Below are positions 52,817 through 62,337 of a stretch of DNA of 64,000 nt, piece after piece. A program made the position numbers and the translations under genes. The DNA is taken from contig NZ_CP051461.1 of the NCBI RefSeq assembly GCF_012584515.1, forward strand, positions 2,165,501-2,229,500, given 5' to 3'. The number at the start of each line of letters is the position of its first letter. Positions within the stretch are counted from its first letter, which is position 1. Origin of the DNA: Polaromonas vacuolata (GTDB lineage: Bacteria > Pseudomonadota > Gammaproteobacteria > Burkholderiales > Burkholderiaceae_C). The notes below the pieces were generated by a model that was given only the letters and a program-made list of their open reading frames with translations, was not told the DNA's origin and searched no databases.

Positions 52817-54102
52817 TGAACACACTCATTTTATTTACCTGTCTATTCCTGTTTATGGCGATAGGCATGCCGGTAGCCATCAGCTTGGGATTTGCCAGCG
52901 TGCTGACGATTTTCTTTTTCTCTCAGGATTCACTCGCCTCGATGACGATCAAGATGTTCGAGACCAGCGAGCACTACACCCTGATGGCGATTCCGTTTTT
53001 CGTACTGGCAGGCAACTTAATGTCTACCGGCGGTGTGGCAAAACGCATGGTGCGGTTCGCTATGGCAGCCGTTGGTCACTTGCGCGGCGGTATGGCTATT
53101 GCGTCAATTTTGGCCTGTATGCTGTTTGCGGCAGTCTCAGGTTCTAGCCCGGCTACAGTGGTTGCGATTGGTTCAATCGTGATTGCTGGCATGGTTAAAA
53201 ACGGCTACCCAAAAGAGTTTGCAGCGGGCGTGATTTGCACCGCTGGCACGCTGGGTATTTTGATTCCACCGTCTATCGTGATGGTGGTCTACGCTGCTGT
53301 GACTGAGGTATCGGTTGGCCGCATGTTCATGGCCGGTGTGATTCCTGGCTTGCTGCTCAGTTTGATGCTGATGGTCGCGGTCTGGTGGCGCACTGACAAG
53401 CTCAATATCGCGCCGGCCATCAAGGCCAGCAAGCGCGAAGTACTGGTTGCGTTGCGTGATTCGTTTTGGGGCTTAGCGCTATTAGTCATCATCATGGGCG
53501 GCATTTACGGCGGCGTGTTCACACCCACCGAAGCGGCGGCCGTGTCTGCGGTTTACGCTTTGTTTATTGCCTTGTTTGTGTATAAAGATATTGGCCTGCG
53601 CGATTTGCCAGCGGTATTTCTAGACTCCGCCAAGACGACAGTCATGCTGATGTTCATTGTTGCTAACGCCCTGCTGTTCGCCCACGTGCTAACAACCGAG
53701 CGGATTCCGCAAGTCATGGCGGAACAAATATTGGCCATGGGTATGTCGCCGTGGATGTTTTTATTAGTCGTTAACGTGATACTTTTGGTCGCGGGTAACT
53801 TCATGGAGCCCACCGGTATCATCTTGATTCTTGCGCCGATACTTTTTCCGATTGCAACAAAACTCGGTATTGATCCGATTCACCTAGGCATCATCATGGT
53901 GGTGAATATGGAGATTGGTATGGTGACACCGCCAGTGGGTCTCAATCTGTTTGTCACCAGTGGTGTGTCAGGCTTGAGCTTGGTCAAAGTCACACGTTCG
54001 GTACTGCCGTGGTTACTCGTGCTGCTGACATTTCTCATGATCATCACCTACGTGCCGTGGATATCACTGGTGTTGCCAAATATGATTTTTGGCGCTGCTT
54101 AG
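52816..54102 (+). CDS. dctM: TRAP transporter large permease DctM
   Basis: A 428-residue transporter with about 12 helices of the DctM/ion transporter superfamily: AAVSGSSPATVVAIGSI, GTLGILIPPSIVMVVY, ESV-like region TEVSVGRMFMAGVIPG, and the final helices MEIGMVTPPVGLNLFV. It carries substrate with sodium ions from the DctP protein into the cell. It overlaps dctQ by one base and ends the three-gene TRAP unit; a secreted cyclase follows after about 340 bp. Confidence 0.92.
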   Translation: MNTLILFTCLFLFMAIGMPVAISLGFASVLTIFFFSQDSLASMTIKMFETSEHYTLMAIPFFVLAGNLMSTGGVAKRMVRFAMAAVGHLRGGMAIASILACMLFAAVSGSSPATVVAIGSIVIAGMVKNGYPKEFAAGVICTAGTLGILIPPSIVMVVYAAVTEVSVGRMFMAGVIPGLLLSLMLMVAVWWRTDKLNIAPAIKASKREVLVALRDSFWGLALLVIIMGGIYGGVFTPTEAAAVSAVYALFIALFVYKDIGLRDLPAVFLDSAKTTVMLMFIVANALLFAHVLTTERIPQVMAEQILAMGMSPWMFLLVVNVILLVAGNFMEPTGIILILAPILFPIATKLGIDPIHLGIIMVVNMEIGMVTPPVGLNLFVTSGVSGLSLVKVTRSVLPWLLVLLTFLMIITYVPWISLVLPNMIFGAA

Positions 54103-54445
54103 GTTTTAATGTATTTTTAGGCCTTATTTAGACCACTATCGGCAAGACTATTAACTGCCAAATAGCTGAAAAAAAATGCGAATAAATTTCCCTTAAATCT
54201 CTTTATTGCACACCAACAATACAGAGTTTGAGGGTTCGCACATCAAGCGTTTCAAAGCGTGAACTACATTTATTTTTTGTAAAAAAACTGCTGCTTTAAA
54301 AAAACAGTCGTAAAAAATCAGTGTTTTCCCGCGCTTTGTCACCTACGCGCATGACAAAAAAAATTAGTCCGTTATAAAAGATTTACTCAACACATGAGAA
54401 TCCCCAAATCTGGGTTTTTAGTAAATTTTTTGATGGAGTTAGATC
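54103..54445. other. AT-rich intergenic region between dctM and the cyclase gene
   Basis: About 340 bp without a gene. Many A/T tracts; a GGAGTT ribosome site precedes the cyclase ATG. The cyclase may have its own promoter here. No terminator with a clear stem was found. Confidence 0.4.
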
Positions 54446-55402
54446 ATGAAAACATATAAATCTCTGCGTCCTTGGTTGCTATCTGCGAGCCTTGGTTTTT
54501 TTGTGTTGTCAAACAACGCTTGGGCACAAGACGATTGGTGTAAATCCAAATGGGGGGCGGCTGATGAGATAGGCGCAGCCAATTTACTCACGCCTCAAAT
54601 GGCGATAGATGCAGCCAAATTGGTTAAGACGGGCAAAACATATGCGCTGGGTTTTGAGACGAATTCTGCTAGTGCCGCCTATGCTCCACGCAATTGGGCA
54701 GTCACTATCGTGCAACCTGGTCAAGCAGGCGGGGGCAGCTTAGGGCCCACTAAAACTACGTACAACGACGACATCATCACCGGCTGGGTTGGCATAGGCT
54801 CACAGATCGACGGTCTAGGTCATATCGGCGAGGACAACGTTTACTACAACTGCTTTAAAAATAGTGACTTTGCACAGACCAATGGTCTGAAAAAACTTGG
54901 CGTCGAAAAAATTCCACCTTTTGTCACGCGCGGCATTGTTCTGGATATGACGGCGTATTTCGGCGTGGACATGGTCAAAGAAGGCACGGCCTTTAACCGC
55001 AAAGAAATTCAAGAGCAAGCCAAGCGCCAAGGTATCGATATTCGCAAAGGCGACGTGGTACTTTTTCACACCGGCTGGCAGGCTTTAGAAGGCAAAGACA
55101 ATAAGCGATTTTTAGCCGGTGAACCGGGCTTAGGAAAAGACGGTGCGCTCTTTTTAGCCTCTAAAGAAGTTGTTGCTGTTGGGGCAGATCAGTGGGCACT
55201 GGAAGTTATACCGTTTGAAAAAAATGTGGGAGTTTTTGAAGTCCACCAAATTCTCTTGGCGAGAAATGGCATTTACATATTGGAGAACATGAACACTGGC
55301 CCACTGGTCAAAGACAAAGCTTGGGAATTCATGTTTACGCTGGGCGCATCGCGCATCACCGGTAGCGTGCAAGCCATCATCAACCCGGTTGCGATTCGAT
55401 AG
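54446..55402 (+). CDS. secreted cyclase-family (PF04199-type) metal hydrolase
   Basis: A 318-residue protein with a signal peptide (cleavage after AWA, residue 27), so it is exported. It matches the cyclase/kynurenine-formamidase-like fold: GSQIDGLGHIG (Asp and His at the metal site), TRGIVLDMTAYFGVD, GDVVLFHTGW and VFEVHQILLARNGIYILENM. The classical H-x-G-T-H-x-D motif is in its variant form with Q-I-D-G-L-G-H. Relatives hydrolyse amides or lactones. Placed behind a TRAP operon it may generate the acid that the transporter takes up; this is inference. Confidence 0.82.
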   Translation: MKTYKSLRPWLLSASLGFFVLSNNAWAQDDWCKSKWGAADEIGAANLLTPQMAIDAAKLVKTGKTYALGFETNSASAAYAPRNWAVTIVQPGQAGGGSLGPTKTTYNDDIITGWVGIGSQIDGLGHIGEDNVYYNCFKNSDFAQTNGLKKLGVEKIPPFVTRGIVLDMTAYFGVDMVKEGTAFNRKEIQEQAKRQGIDIRKGDVVLFHTGWQALEGKDNKRFLAGEPGLGKDGALFLASKEVVAVGADQWALEVIPFEKNVGVFEVHQILLARNGIYILENMNTGPLVKDKAWEFMFTLGASRITGSVQAIINPVAIR

Positions 55403-55918
55403 GCCAACACAGCCGAAAAGTAAGCAGCATCCAAGGGGTAAAAATCTCAAACTCTTGCGTGAAATTTAATTCTTTAATTAAATGTTTAGCTTACAAATCG
55501 CATAGTGCAAAGAAATGCGATGTAGACATAAGCCGTAAAAAGAGCTTGTCGGGATTTGCGCCTGACAAGCTCGTCGGCTTTTATGATTAAAAGTCCGACG
55601 TCAAAGTCAGGCACCTAAACCAAGATTCAAGCCAGCATGGATCGACTGCTGTTTTTACCCATCGGTTAGCTGTTTGATGAATCCATCGCAGCTTTATCTT
55701 CAGTCATGCGCCAATTCCATACTGATCCAAACACTCTGAAAAATTTAGATACTTAAAACTAAAAACTTAGGGAAATCACTAGATTGCGATGCATTAAAGT
55801 ATAAGTAATTGAATTTCTGGTATCACCATTGCAACCCTCGCTTGCTTATGATTTATATGCAGGTGCGAATATGGCCTAGCACTTTGAATCCAACGAACAT
55901 TACTACTAGAGACATCTC
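55403..55918. other. intergenic region upstream of the polyol operon
   Basis: About 515 bp without a gene. It contains the cyclase terminator and, before it, a small ATCGCAT/ATGCGAT inverted repeat (55497-55521). The right half should carry the operon promoter and any site for the AraC-type regulator encoded further down; none is identified with confidence. Confidence 0.5.
55531..55582. terminator. long hairpin downstream of the cyclase gene
   Basis: Outer stem AGCCG (55531-55535) with CGGCT (55575-55579) and a 12-bp inner stem GAGCTTGTCGGG (55542-55553) with CCTGACAAGCTC (55561-55572) including one G-U pair, then TTTT. Probably the cyclase transcript end. Confidence 0.75.
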
Positions 55919-57223
55919 ATGAAACTCAAAGCATCCTTGGTATTGGCCTTTGGTTTAGTCGCCGGCATGGCGCATGCGGCGACTGAACTTGTGATTGCAA
56001 CTGTCAATAACGGTCACATGATCGAGATGCAAAAACTCAGCGGCAACTTCGAAAAAGCCAATCCAGACATCAAACTCAAGTGGGTCACATTAGAAGAAGG
56101 CGTGTTGCGCCAACGTGTGACCACTGATATCGCCACCAAAGGTGGTCAGTTTGATGTGATGACGATTGGCATGTATGAGACGCCGATCTGGGGGAAAAAA
56201 GGCTGGTTGCAAGAGATCAAGACTGATGCGGCCTACGACGTTGACGATTTACTGCCCAACATACGCAACGGCCTGTCGGTTGATGGCAAGCTGTTCGCAG
56301 CACCCTTCTACGGCGAGAGCTCAATGCTGATGTACCGCAAAGACTTGGCTGACAAGGCTGGTGTAACGCTTCCCGAGCGGCCCACATGGACGCAAGTCGC
56401 CGATTTAGCCAAGAAAATTCATGACCCAAAAAATGGCGTGTATGGCATTTGCCTGCGCGGTAAGCCGGGCTGGGGCGACAACATGGCCTTAATCTCCACC
56501 ATGGTCAACACTTACGGTGGTCAATGGTTTGACATGAAGTGGCAGCCCCAGTTGACCAGCCAACCATGGAAGGACGCGATTACCTTTTATGTAGACCTGC
56601 TGACCAAATACGGCCCTCCGGGCTCATCAGCCAATAGTTTTAATGAAATCTTGGCGCTGACCAACTCTGGCAAGTGCGGCATGTGGGTTGACGCCACCAT
56701 CGCGGCTTCCTTCGTGAGCGACCCCAAGCAATCGAAAGTGGCTGACAAGATGGCTTTTGCACAAGCGCCAACGCAACTAACTGCAAAGGGTGCGAATTGG
56801 CTGTGGGCTTGGTCTCTCGCCATTCCAGCGGGGTCTAAGAAAGTAGATGCAGCGCAAAAGTTCGTGACCTGGGCGACCTCTAAGGATTACATCAATCTAG
56901 TTGGTCAAACCAATGGCTGGGCCACAGTGCCGACCGGTACGCGCAAAAGTACTTATGCGAATGCGGATTTCTTAAAGATAGCCCGGTTTGCTAAGGCTGA
57001 AAAAATGGCCATCGATTCGGCCAATCCAAACGATTCCACCCTGCCTAAGAGCCCATACGTTGGCGTGCAGTACGCGGCTATTCCAGAGTTCCAAGCCATT
57101 GGTACAACGGTGGGTCAGCAAATGAGTGCGGCTTTAGCCGGTCAAAAGACGGTGGACGAGGCACTCAAAGCCAGCCAAAACGTGGCCGAGCGTCAAATGA
57201 AAAAAGCTGGTTACTACAAGTAA
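55919..57223 (+). CDS. mtlE: polyol (sorbitol/mannitol/arabitol) ABC transporter substrate-binding protein
   Basis: A 434-residue periplasmic binding protein with signal peptide (cleavage near AHA, about residue 20). Its body is of the extracellular solute-binding protein family 1 and matches MtlE/SmoE: TELVIATVNNGHMIEMQKLS, GGQFDVMTIGMYETPIWGKKGWL, AAPFYGESSMLMYRKDLAD and GICLRGKPGWGDNMAL. It hands a sugar alcohol to the two permeases encoded downstream. Exact ligand not visible from sequence. First gene of the polyol operon. Confidence 0.88.
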   Translation: MKLKASLVLAFGLVAGMAHAATELVIATVNNGHMIEMQKLSGNFEKANPDIKLKWVTLEEGVLRQRVTTDIATKGGQFDVMTIGMYETPIWGKKGWLQEIKTDAAYDVDDLLPNIRNGLSVDGKLFAAPFYGESSMLMYRKDLADKAGVTLPERPTWTQVADLAKKIHDPKNGVYGICLRGKPGWGDNMALISTMVNTYGGQWFDMKWQPQLTSQPWKDAITFYVDLLTKYGPPGSSANSFNEILALTNSGKCGMWVDATIAASFVSDPKQSKVADKMAFAQAPTQLTAKGANWLWAWSLAIPAGSKKVDAAQKFVTWATSKDYINLVGQTNGWATVPTGTRKSTYANADFLKIARFAKAEKMAIDSANPNDSTLPKSPYVGVQYAAIPEFQAIGTTVGQQMSAALAGQKTVDEALKASQNVAERQMKKAGYYK

Positions 57224-57237
57224 GAAACCGTCTCGAC

Positions 57238-57261
57238 GGGCCGACCTTTATGTGTCGGCCC
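57238..57261 (+). terminator. hairpin after the binding-protein gene
   Basis: Perfect 8-bp stem GGGCCGAC (57238-57245) with GTCGGCCC (57254-57261), 8-base loop. No U-run; more likely a transcript-stabilising or partial-termination element that raises binding protein over permeases. Confidence 0.7.
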
Positions 57262-57344
57262 TTCATGCCTTTGCAGAACAATCTGCATAAGCCTTGCGCG
57301 CATGACAGCTCGCGCACAAATTCATCTACCTTGGGTTTACTGCA

Positions 57345-58205
57345 ATGCACCGCACGCTTCCTCGCCTTTTGCTGGCGCCCGCCGTGGGCACTCTCTTCCT
57401 GTGGATGATTGTGCCGCTGGTGATGAGCATCTACTTTTCTTTGATCCAGTTCAATTTGCTGCAGCCAGACCAGTCCGACTTCATCGGATTGGAGAACTAC
57501 ATTTACTTTGTGACCGACCCTTCTTTTGGTGCGGCGATTCAGAACACCTTGCTTTTACTCGGCAGCGTGATACTGATCACTGTCGTCCTTGGAACTTTGA
57601 TTGCATTGCTGATTAACGAGCCGCTGGCTGGTCGCGGCTTAGTGCGCATCTTGCTCATCTCGCCCTTTTTTGTCATGCCTACAGTTAATGCATTGCTGTG
57701 GAAGAACATGATGATGAACCCCATTTACGGTGTACTGGCACAAGTTTGGATATTTTTTGGTGCCACGCCGGTGGACTGGCTGACTGAGTTGCCGCTGTTC
57801 TCGGTAATCCTCATGGTGTCGTGGCAGTGGTTGCCGTTTGCCACACTGATTTTTATGACCTCTCTGCAAAGCATGGACCGCGAACAGCTAGAAGCCTCGC
57901 GTATGGACGGCGCAACTTATTTGCAGCAACTGCGCTACCTCTACTTTCCCCACATGGCTCGCTCGGTTGCAGTGGTGGTGATGATTGAACTGATATTTTT
58001 ACTCAGCATATTTGCCGAAATCTACACCACCACAGGTGGCGGCCCGGGCGACGCGAGTACCAACGTGGCTTACCTGATTTTCAAACAGGCCTTGCTGAAC
58101 TTCGATGCAGGCGTTGCCTCAGCCGGCGCACTGTTTGCGGTCGTACTGGCGAACATAGCGGGGATTTTCATGATCCGCATGGTCGGCAAAAACCTCGACA
58201 AATAA
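57345..58205 (+). CDS. mtlF: polyol ABC transporter permease, first
   Basis: A 286-residue permease with six membrane helices. N-terminal PRLLLAPAVGTLFLWMIVPLVMSIYFSLI matches MtlF/SmoF; the EAA coupling motif is EASRMDGATYLQQLRYLYFP. It is paired with mtlG 9 bp downstream to form the channel. Start chosen at the ATG at 57345; an overlapping reading from 57302 is a different frame with no family resemblance. Confidence 0.88.
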   Translation: MHRTLPRLLLAPAVGTLFLWMIVPLVMSIYFSLIQFNLLQPDQSDFIGLENYIYFVTDPSFGAAIQNTLLLLGSVILITVVLGTLIALLINEPLAGRGLVRILLISPFFVMPTVNALLWKNMMMNPIYGVLAQVWIFFGATPVDWLTELPLFSVILMVSWQWLPFATLIFMTSLQSMDREQLEASRMDGATYLQQLRYLYFPHMARSVAVVVMIELIFLLSIFAEIYTTTGGGPGDASTNVAYLIFKQALLNFDAGVASAGALFAVVLANIAGIFMIRMVGKNLDK

Positions 58206-58214
58206 GGATAAATC

Positions 58215-59045
58215 ATGGCTAGACAATCTACCTACACAGCCGCTTTTGCCGTTCGCAGCGTCGCCGCTTGGGGCGTTGCACTGCTGCTGTTCTTTCCGCT
58301 CGCTTGGCTCATGCTGACGTCATTTAAGACCGAACTGCAAGCCATCGCGGTGCCGCCAGAGTTGTTCTTCAAACCCACGCTGGAGAGCTTTCTTGCGGTA
58401 AATGAACGCAGTGATTATTTGCAATACGCCAAAAACTCAGTCATCACCAGCGTGATCTCTACGATTTTAGGCTTGATGATCGCAGCCCCTGCGGCTTACG
58501 CCATGGCTTTTTTCAAAGGCAAACACGACAAAAATATATTGATGTGGATGCTCTCGACAAAGATGATGCCGGCTGTGGGCGCGCTGGTGCCGGTCTATGT
58601 GTTGGCACAAAAAAGCCACCTACTAGACTCACCCATAGCACTGATTATTGTGTTTACCCTGTCCAACCTTCCCATCATGGTATGGATGCTGTATTCGCAG
58701 TTTAAGGAAATTCCACGCGAAATTTTGGAAGCCGCGCGCATGGACGGCGCAACACTCTGGCAAGAAGCCCGCATGGTGCTGTTTCCACTAGCTTTGGGCG
58801 GCTTTGCATCGACGGGTTTGCTGTGTCTGGTGCTGAGTTGGAACGAAGCCTTCTGGAGTCTTAACCTAACCGCCGCCAATGGCGGAACGCTGGCCACTCT
58901 GATTGCAGGTTACTCCAGCCCTGAAGGACTTTTTTGGGCCAAGCTATCGGCCGCATCGTTCATGGCCATCGCGCCTATCGTGGTGTTTGGCTGGTTTAGC
59001 CAAAAGCAACTGGTACAAGGCTTAACTTTTGGTGCTGTCAAGTGA
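58215..59045 (+). CDS. mtlG: polyol ABC transporter permease, second
   Basis: A 276-residue permease, six helices, AAGGA ribosome site. Typical of MtlG/SmoG: WLMLTSFKTELQAIAVPP in the first loop and the EAA motif EAARMDGATLWQEARMVLFPLALGG. Heterodimer partner of mtlF. About 77 bp separate it from the ATPase gene. Confidence 0.88.
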   Translation: MARQSTYTAAFAVRSVAAWGVALLLFFPLAWLMLTSFKTELQAIAVPPELFFKPTLESFLAVNERSDYLQYAKNSVITSVISTILGLMIAAPAAYAMAFFKGKHDKNILMWMLSTKMMPAVGALVPVYVLAQKSHLLDSPIALIIVFTLSNLPIMVWMLYSQFKEIPREILEAARMDGATLWQEARMVLFPLALGGFASTGLLCLVLSWNEAFWSLNLTAANGGTLATLIAGYSSPEGLFWAKLSAASFMAIAPIVVFGWFSQKQLVQGLTFGAVK

Positions 59046-59122
59046 TGACCTGTGCCCTGCTGTTGACTAAAAACAATAGATTTGCAGCGGCAAATCAATA
59101 ACAAATTATTGGGACTACTTTC

Positions 59123-60166
59123 ATGGCTTATTTGCAACTCCAAGGACTAGAAAAGTTTTTCGGTGAGCACCGTGCGATCAAGGGGATTGATCTGGACATA
59201 CAGCAAGGCGAGTTCGTCGTCTTTGTCGGTCCTTCAGGCTGCGGCAAATCAACCTTGCTGCGCCTAATCGCCGGTCTTGAGCACATCGATGGCGGCTCGC
59301 TCACGCTAGAAGATCGCGACATCACCCACTTGCCCTCTTCTAAGCGCGATCTGGCCATGGTGTTTCAAAGCTATGCGCTCTACCCCCACATGAGCGTGGC
59401 CGAAAACATGAGTTTTGCGCTCAAACTGGCCAATGTTCCCAAGTCTGAGATAGATGCCAAGGTAAAAAAAGCCGCCGAGATACTCGACCTCACAGCCTAT
59501 TTAAAGCGCACACCAAAAGAGCTCTCCGGTGGTCAACGCCAGCGCGTAGCGATTGGTCGCGCCATCGTCCGCGCTCCCAAGGTTTTTTTATTCGATGAGC
59601 CACTCTCCAACCTAGATGCGGCATTGCGCGGGCAGACTCGTGTGGAGATCGCCAAACTACACAGGGATCTGGGTGCCACTACGATTTACGTGACGCACGA
59701 TCAAGTCGAGGCGATGACGCTGGCTGACCGCGTCGTGGTTTTACGCGACGGTCTGATTGAGCAAGTAGGCACACCGCTAGACCTCTACGACAACCCAGCC
59801 AACCAGTTTGTGGCGCAGTTCATAGGCACGCCGCAAATGAACATCTTGAACCACGCCCAGTGGCCTACTGCTATCGCGGCTATGGCCCCTGCGGGCGCTA
59901 AAGGTGGCTCTATCGGCTTGCGCCCCGAAAGCCTATTGGTGTGCACCGACGGCAGCGGCAATAGTCAAGGCAAGGTTGAATTGATAGAAGCGTTGGGCGC
60001 AGAAACACTGGTTCATGTCACCACATTGGAAGGTGCTCATTTAGTCGCGCGCCAGAGTGAGCGCACTTCTTTACGAACCGGTGACGCCGTTAGCATTTCC
60101 ATGGCGCTTAACAAAGCCCATTGGTTCGACAGCAAAGGTCGTGTTGTCAAAGCTGCAAGCAAATGA
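59123..60166 (+). CDS. mtlK: polyol ABC transporter ATP-binding protein
   Basis: A 347-residue MalK/UgpC-type ATPase: Walker A GPSGCGKST (36-44), Q-loop FQSYALYPHMSV, signature LSGGQRQRVAIGRAIVR, Walker B VFLFDEPLSNLD and H-loop VTHDQVEAM, then a regulatory TOBE domain after about residue 235 (NILNHAQW, IGLRPESLLV). It energises import through the two permeases. Its stop overlaps the SDR start by ATGA, so transport and catabolic genes are coupled. Confidence 0.9.
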   Translation: MAYLQLQGLEKFFGEHRAIKGIDLDIQQGEFVVFVGPSGCGKSTLLRLIAGLEHIDGGSLTLEDRDITHLPSSKRDLAMVFQSYALYPHMSVAENMSFALKLANVPKSEIDAKVKKAAEILDLTAYLKRTPKELSGGQRQRVAIGRAIVRAPKVFLFDEPLSNLDAALRGQTRVEIAKLHRDLGATTIYVTHDQVEAMTLADRVVVLRDGLIEQVGTPLDLYDNPANQFVAQFIGTPQMNILNHAQWPTAIAAMAPAGAKGGSIGLRPESLLVCTDGSGNSQGKVELIEALGAETLVHVTTLEGAHLVARQSERTSLRTGDAVSISMALNKAHWFDSKGRVVKAASK

Positions 60167-60891
60167 CACAAGCTTTTCTCGGTAAAGTCGCCGCCGTCAC
60201 CGGTGCGGCATCAGGTATTGGTCTGGCCAGCGCACAAGCGCTGATTCAGGCCGGCGCACGCGTCGTACTAATTGACCGCGACCAAAAGGCGCTGACCGCC
60301 GCCTGCGCACCGCATGGAGACGCAGCCATCCCCTTGCTGCTTGACTTGCTGGATGCCGAACAATGCGCCTCGCTGATGCCACAGATATTGGATAGTGCCG
60401 GACGGCTGGACATTTTTCACGCCAACGCAGGCCTATACGTGGGCGGCGATCTGGTGGACGCGGAGCACGAGGCAATAGACCGGATGCTCAACCTCAACGT
60501 CAACGTAGTGATGAAAAATGTACGCGATGTGCTGCGCCACATGATTGAGTGCAAGACTGGCGACATCATCATCACCAGCTCTTTGGCAGCGCATTTCCCC
60601 ACACCTTGGGAGCCGGTTTACGCATCGTCTAAATGGGCGATTGATTGTTTTGTGCAAACCGTGCGAAGACAGGTTTTTAAGCACGGAATACGCGTTGGCT
60701 CAGTCTCGCCAGGCCCCGTCATTACTTCTTTATTGGCGGACTGGCCAGCCGAAAAACTCCTAGAAGCCAAAGCTTCTGGCAGCCTTCTTGAAGCCAGCGA
60801 AATCGCCGAAGTGATTCTTTTCATGCTCACCCGACCACGCGCTATGACGATACGCGATGTGGTGCTGATGCCCACCAACTTTGATCTGTGA
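60163..60891 (+). CDS. SDR-family polyol dehydrogenase
   Basis: Start at the ATG at 60163 that overlaps the mtlK stop. The 242-residue classical short-chain dehydrogenase has the NAD(P) motif TGAASGIG, NAG (ANAGLYVGG), the catalytic Ser in ITSSLAAH and the YxxxK pair in YASSKWAID. An Asp after beta-2 (LIDRD) favours NAD. In polyol loci such enzymes oxidise sorbitol, ribitol or galactitol to ketoses. The specific polyol is unknown; it may give the operon a second substrate besides that of the next gene. Confidence 0.83.
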   Translation: MTQAFLGKVAAVTGAASGIGLASAQALIQAGARVVLIDRDQKALTAACAPHGDAAIPLLLDLLDAEQCASLMPQILDSAGRLDIFHANAGLYVGGDLVDAEHEAIDRMLNLNVNVVMKNVRDVLRHMIECKTGDIIITSSLAAHFPTPWEPVYASSKWAIDCFVQTVRRQVFKHGIRVGSVSPGPVITSLLADWPAEKLLEAKASGSLLEASEIAEVILFMLTRPRAMTIRDVVLMPTNFDL

Positions 60892-60901
60892 AACACACCC
60901 T

Positions 60902-62320
60902 ATGAATGTCATGCTCCACCTTGGTCTGGGATCGTTTCACCGCGCTCATCAGGCCGTATACCTGCACCAACTGCAACAAACTGGCGACAAAAGCTGGACC
61001 TTGGCGGGCGGCAATATCCGCCCGGATATGCGAGACACCATCGCCGCCTTGCAAATTCAAAGCGGCGCTTACACGCTGGAGACTATCTCCCCTAGCGGCG
61101 TTCACGAATACGAGCGCATTAAGTCGATAAGCCAAGTCATAGGCTACACGCCAGATTTAGCCGGCTTAGTAGCCCAAGGCAGTAGCGCAGAGACCAAAAT
61201 CATTTCTTTTACCGTCACCGAGGCGGGCTACTACCTAGACGCGCAAAACCGTCTCGACCTAGCGACTTTTGCAGACCTTCGCCATGATTTGGAGGTAGCT
61301 CGCGCAGACAAACCCGGCAACACTATTTATGGCGCGCTGACAGCCATACTCAAGGCCCGAAAAAATGCCAATGTTGGGGCGGTCACTCTGCTTTGCTGCG
61401 ACAACCTGCGCCATAACGGCGAGCGTTCGCGCAGTGGACTACTCCAGTTTATTGAACTGACGGGGGACACCGAGCTACTGACCTGGGTACAAGCCCACAC
61501 CACCAGCCCGAACGCCATGGTTGACCGCATCACGCCACGCCCCACACCCGATGTACGCTTGCGCGTGAAGGCCGCCACTGGCGTGGATGATCCAGCCGCT
61601 TTGATGGGTGAGCGCTTTATACAGTGGGTGATTGAAGACAATTTCATCGCCGGGCGCCCGGCATGGGAAAAAGTAGGCGTGGAAATGGTGGCCTCGGTCG
61701 ACGCCTACGAAGAAGCCAAAATTCGCCTCCTCAACGCCACTCATTCGTGCATCGCTTGGGCGGGCACCTTGGTGGGTTTTCTGTATATCCACGAAGGCAC
61801 GCACGACGCGCAAATTCGTCAATTCGCCTATGACTACGTCACCGACGATGTGATTCCGGTGCTCGACACACCCGAGCAGCCCTGCCCAATTAACTTACCC
61901 CGCTACCGCGACGAGGTAATTGCGCGCTTTGGCAACGCCGCCATTTGTGACACCAACCAGCGCGTGGCGATGGACGGCTTTAGCAAAATTCCCGGCTTTA
62001 TCGCACCCACCATACGCCAGCGTTTAGCGCGCAACGAGTCTATCGACAGCGTAGCCATGCTGCCAGCCTTGTTCCTCGCCTACCTCAAACGCTGGCACGC
62101 CGGGCTACTGCCCTACGCCTACCAAGATCAGGCAATGGATGCGTCAGTAGCACATGCGATTTGCGATGCAACCGATCCGATAGCTGCTTTTTGTGCCGAT
62201 GCGCCACTGTGGGGCGACTTGGTCGGTGATGGCCGTTTGGTAAGCGCCGTGCGCAGCGCTAGCCAGCGGGTAGACCGGTTCACGAATGAGCATAGCGGTG
62301 TCAGTCCCCAGTCAGCCTGA
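60902..62320 (+). CDS. dalD: mannitol dehydrogenase-family enzyme, probably D-arabinitol 4-dehydrogenase
   Basis: Start at the ATG at 60902, with another ATG at 60911. The 472-residue protein belongs to the polyol-specific long-chain dehydrogenases: LHLGLGSFHRAHQAVYLHQL (nucleotide-binding), TVTEAGYYLD, LLCCDNLRHNGERSR, MVDRITPRPTPDV and the active-site region DNFIAGRPAWEKVGVEMV. The short N-terminus and these motifs resemble D-arabinitol 4-dehydrogenase more than mannitol 2-dehydrogenase, and a xylulokinase gene nearby fits (D-arabinitol to D-xylulose). Starts 10 bp after the SDR gene. Confidence 0.8.
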   Translation: MNVMLHLGLGSFHRAHQAVYLHQLQQTGDKSWTLAGGNIRPDMRDTIAALQIQSGAYTLETISPSGVHEYERIKSISQVIGYTPDLAGLVAQGSSAETKIISFTVTEAGYYLDAQNRLDLATFADLRHDLEVARADKPGNTIYGALTAILKARKNANVGAVTLLCCDNLRHNGERSRSGLLQFIELTGDTELLTWVQAHTTSPNAMVDRITPRPTPDVRLRVKAATGVDDPAALMGERFIQWVIEDNFIAGRPAWEKVGVEMVASVDAYEEAKIRLLNATHSCIAWAGTLVGFLYIHEGTHDAQIRQFAYDYVTDDVIPVLDTPEQPCPINLPRYRDEVIARFGNAAICDTNQRVAMDGFSKIPGFIAPTIRQRLARNESIDSVAMLPALFLAYLKRWHAGLLPYAYQDQAMDASVAHAICDATDPIAAFCADAPLWGDLVGDGRLVSAVRSASQRVDRFTNEHSGVSPQSA

Positions 62321-62337
62321 TTAAAGCCCTTTTTCAA

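Noticed and set aside
57302..57616. ORF overlapping the start of mtlF
   Set aside because: Its translation has no membrane or family features; it is a shadow of mtlF in another frame.
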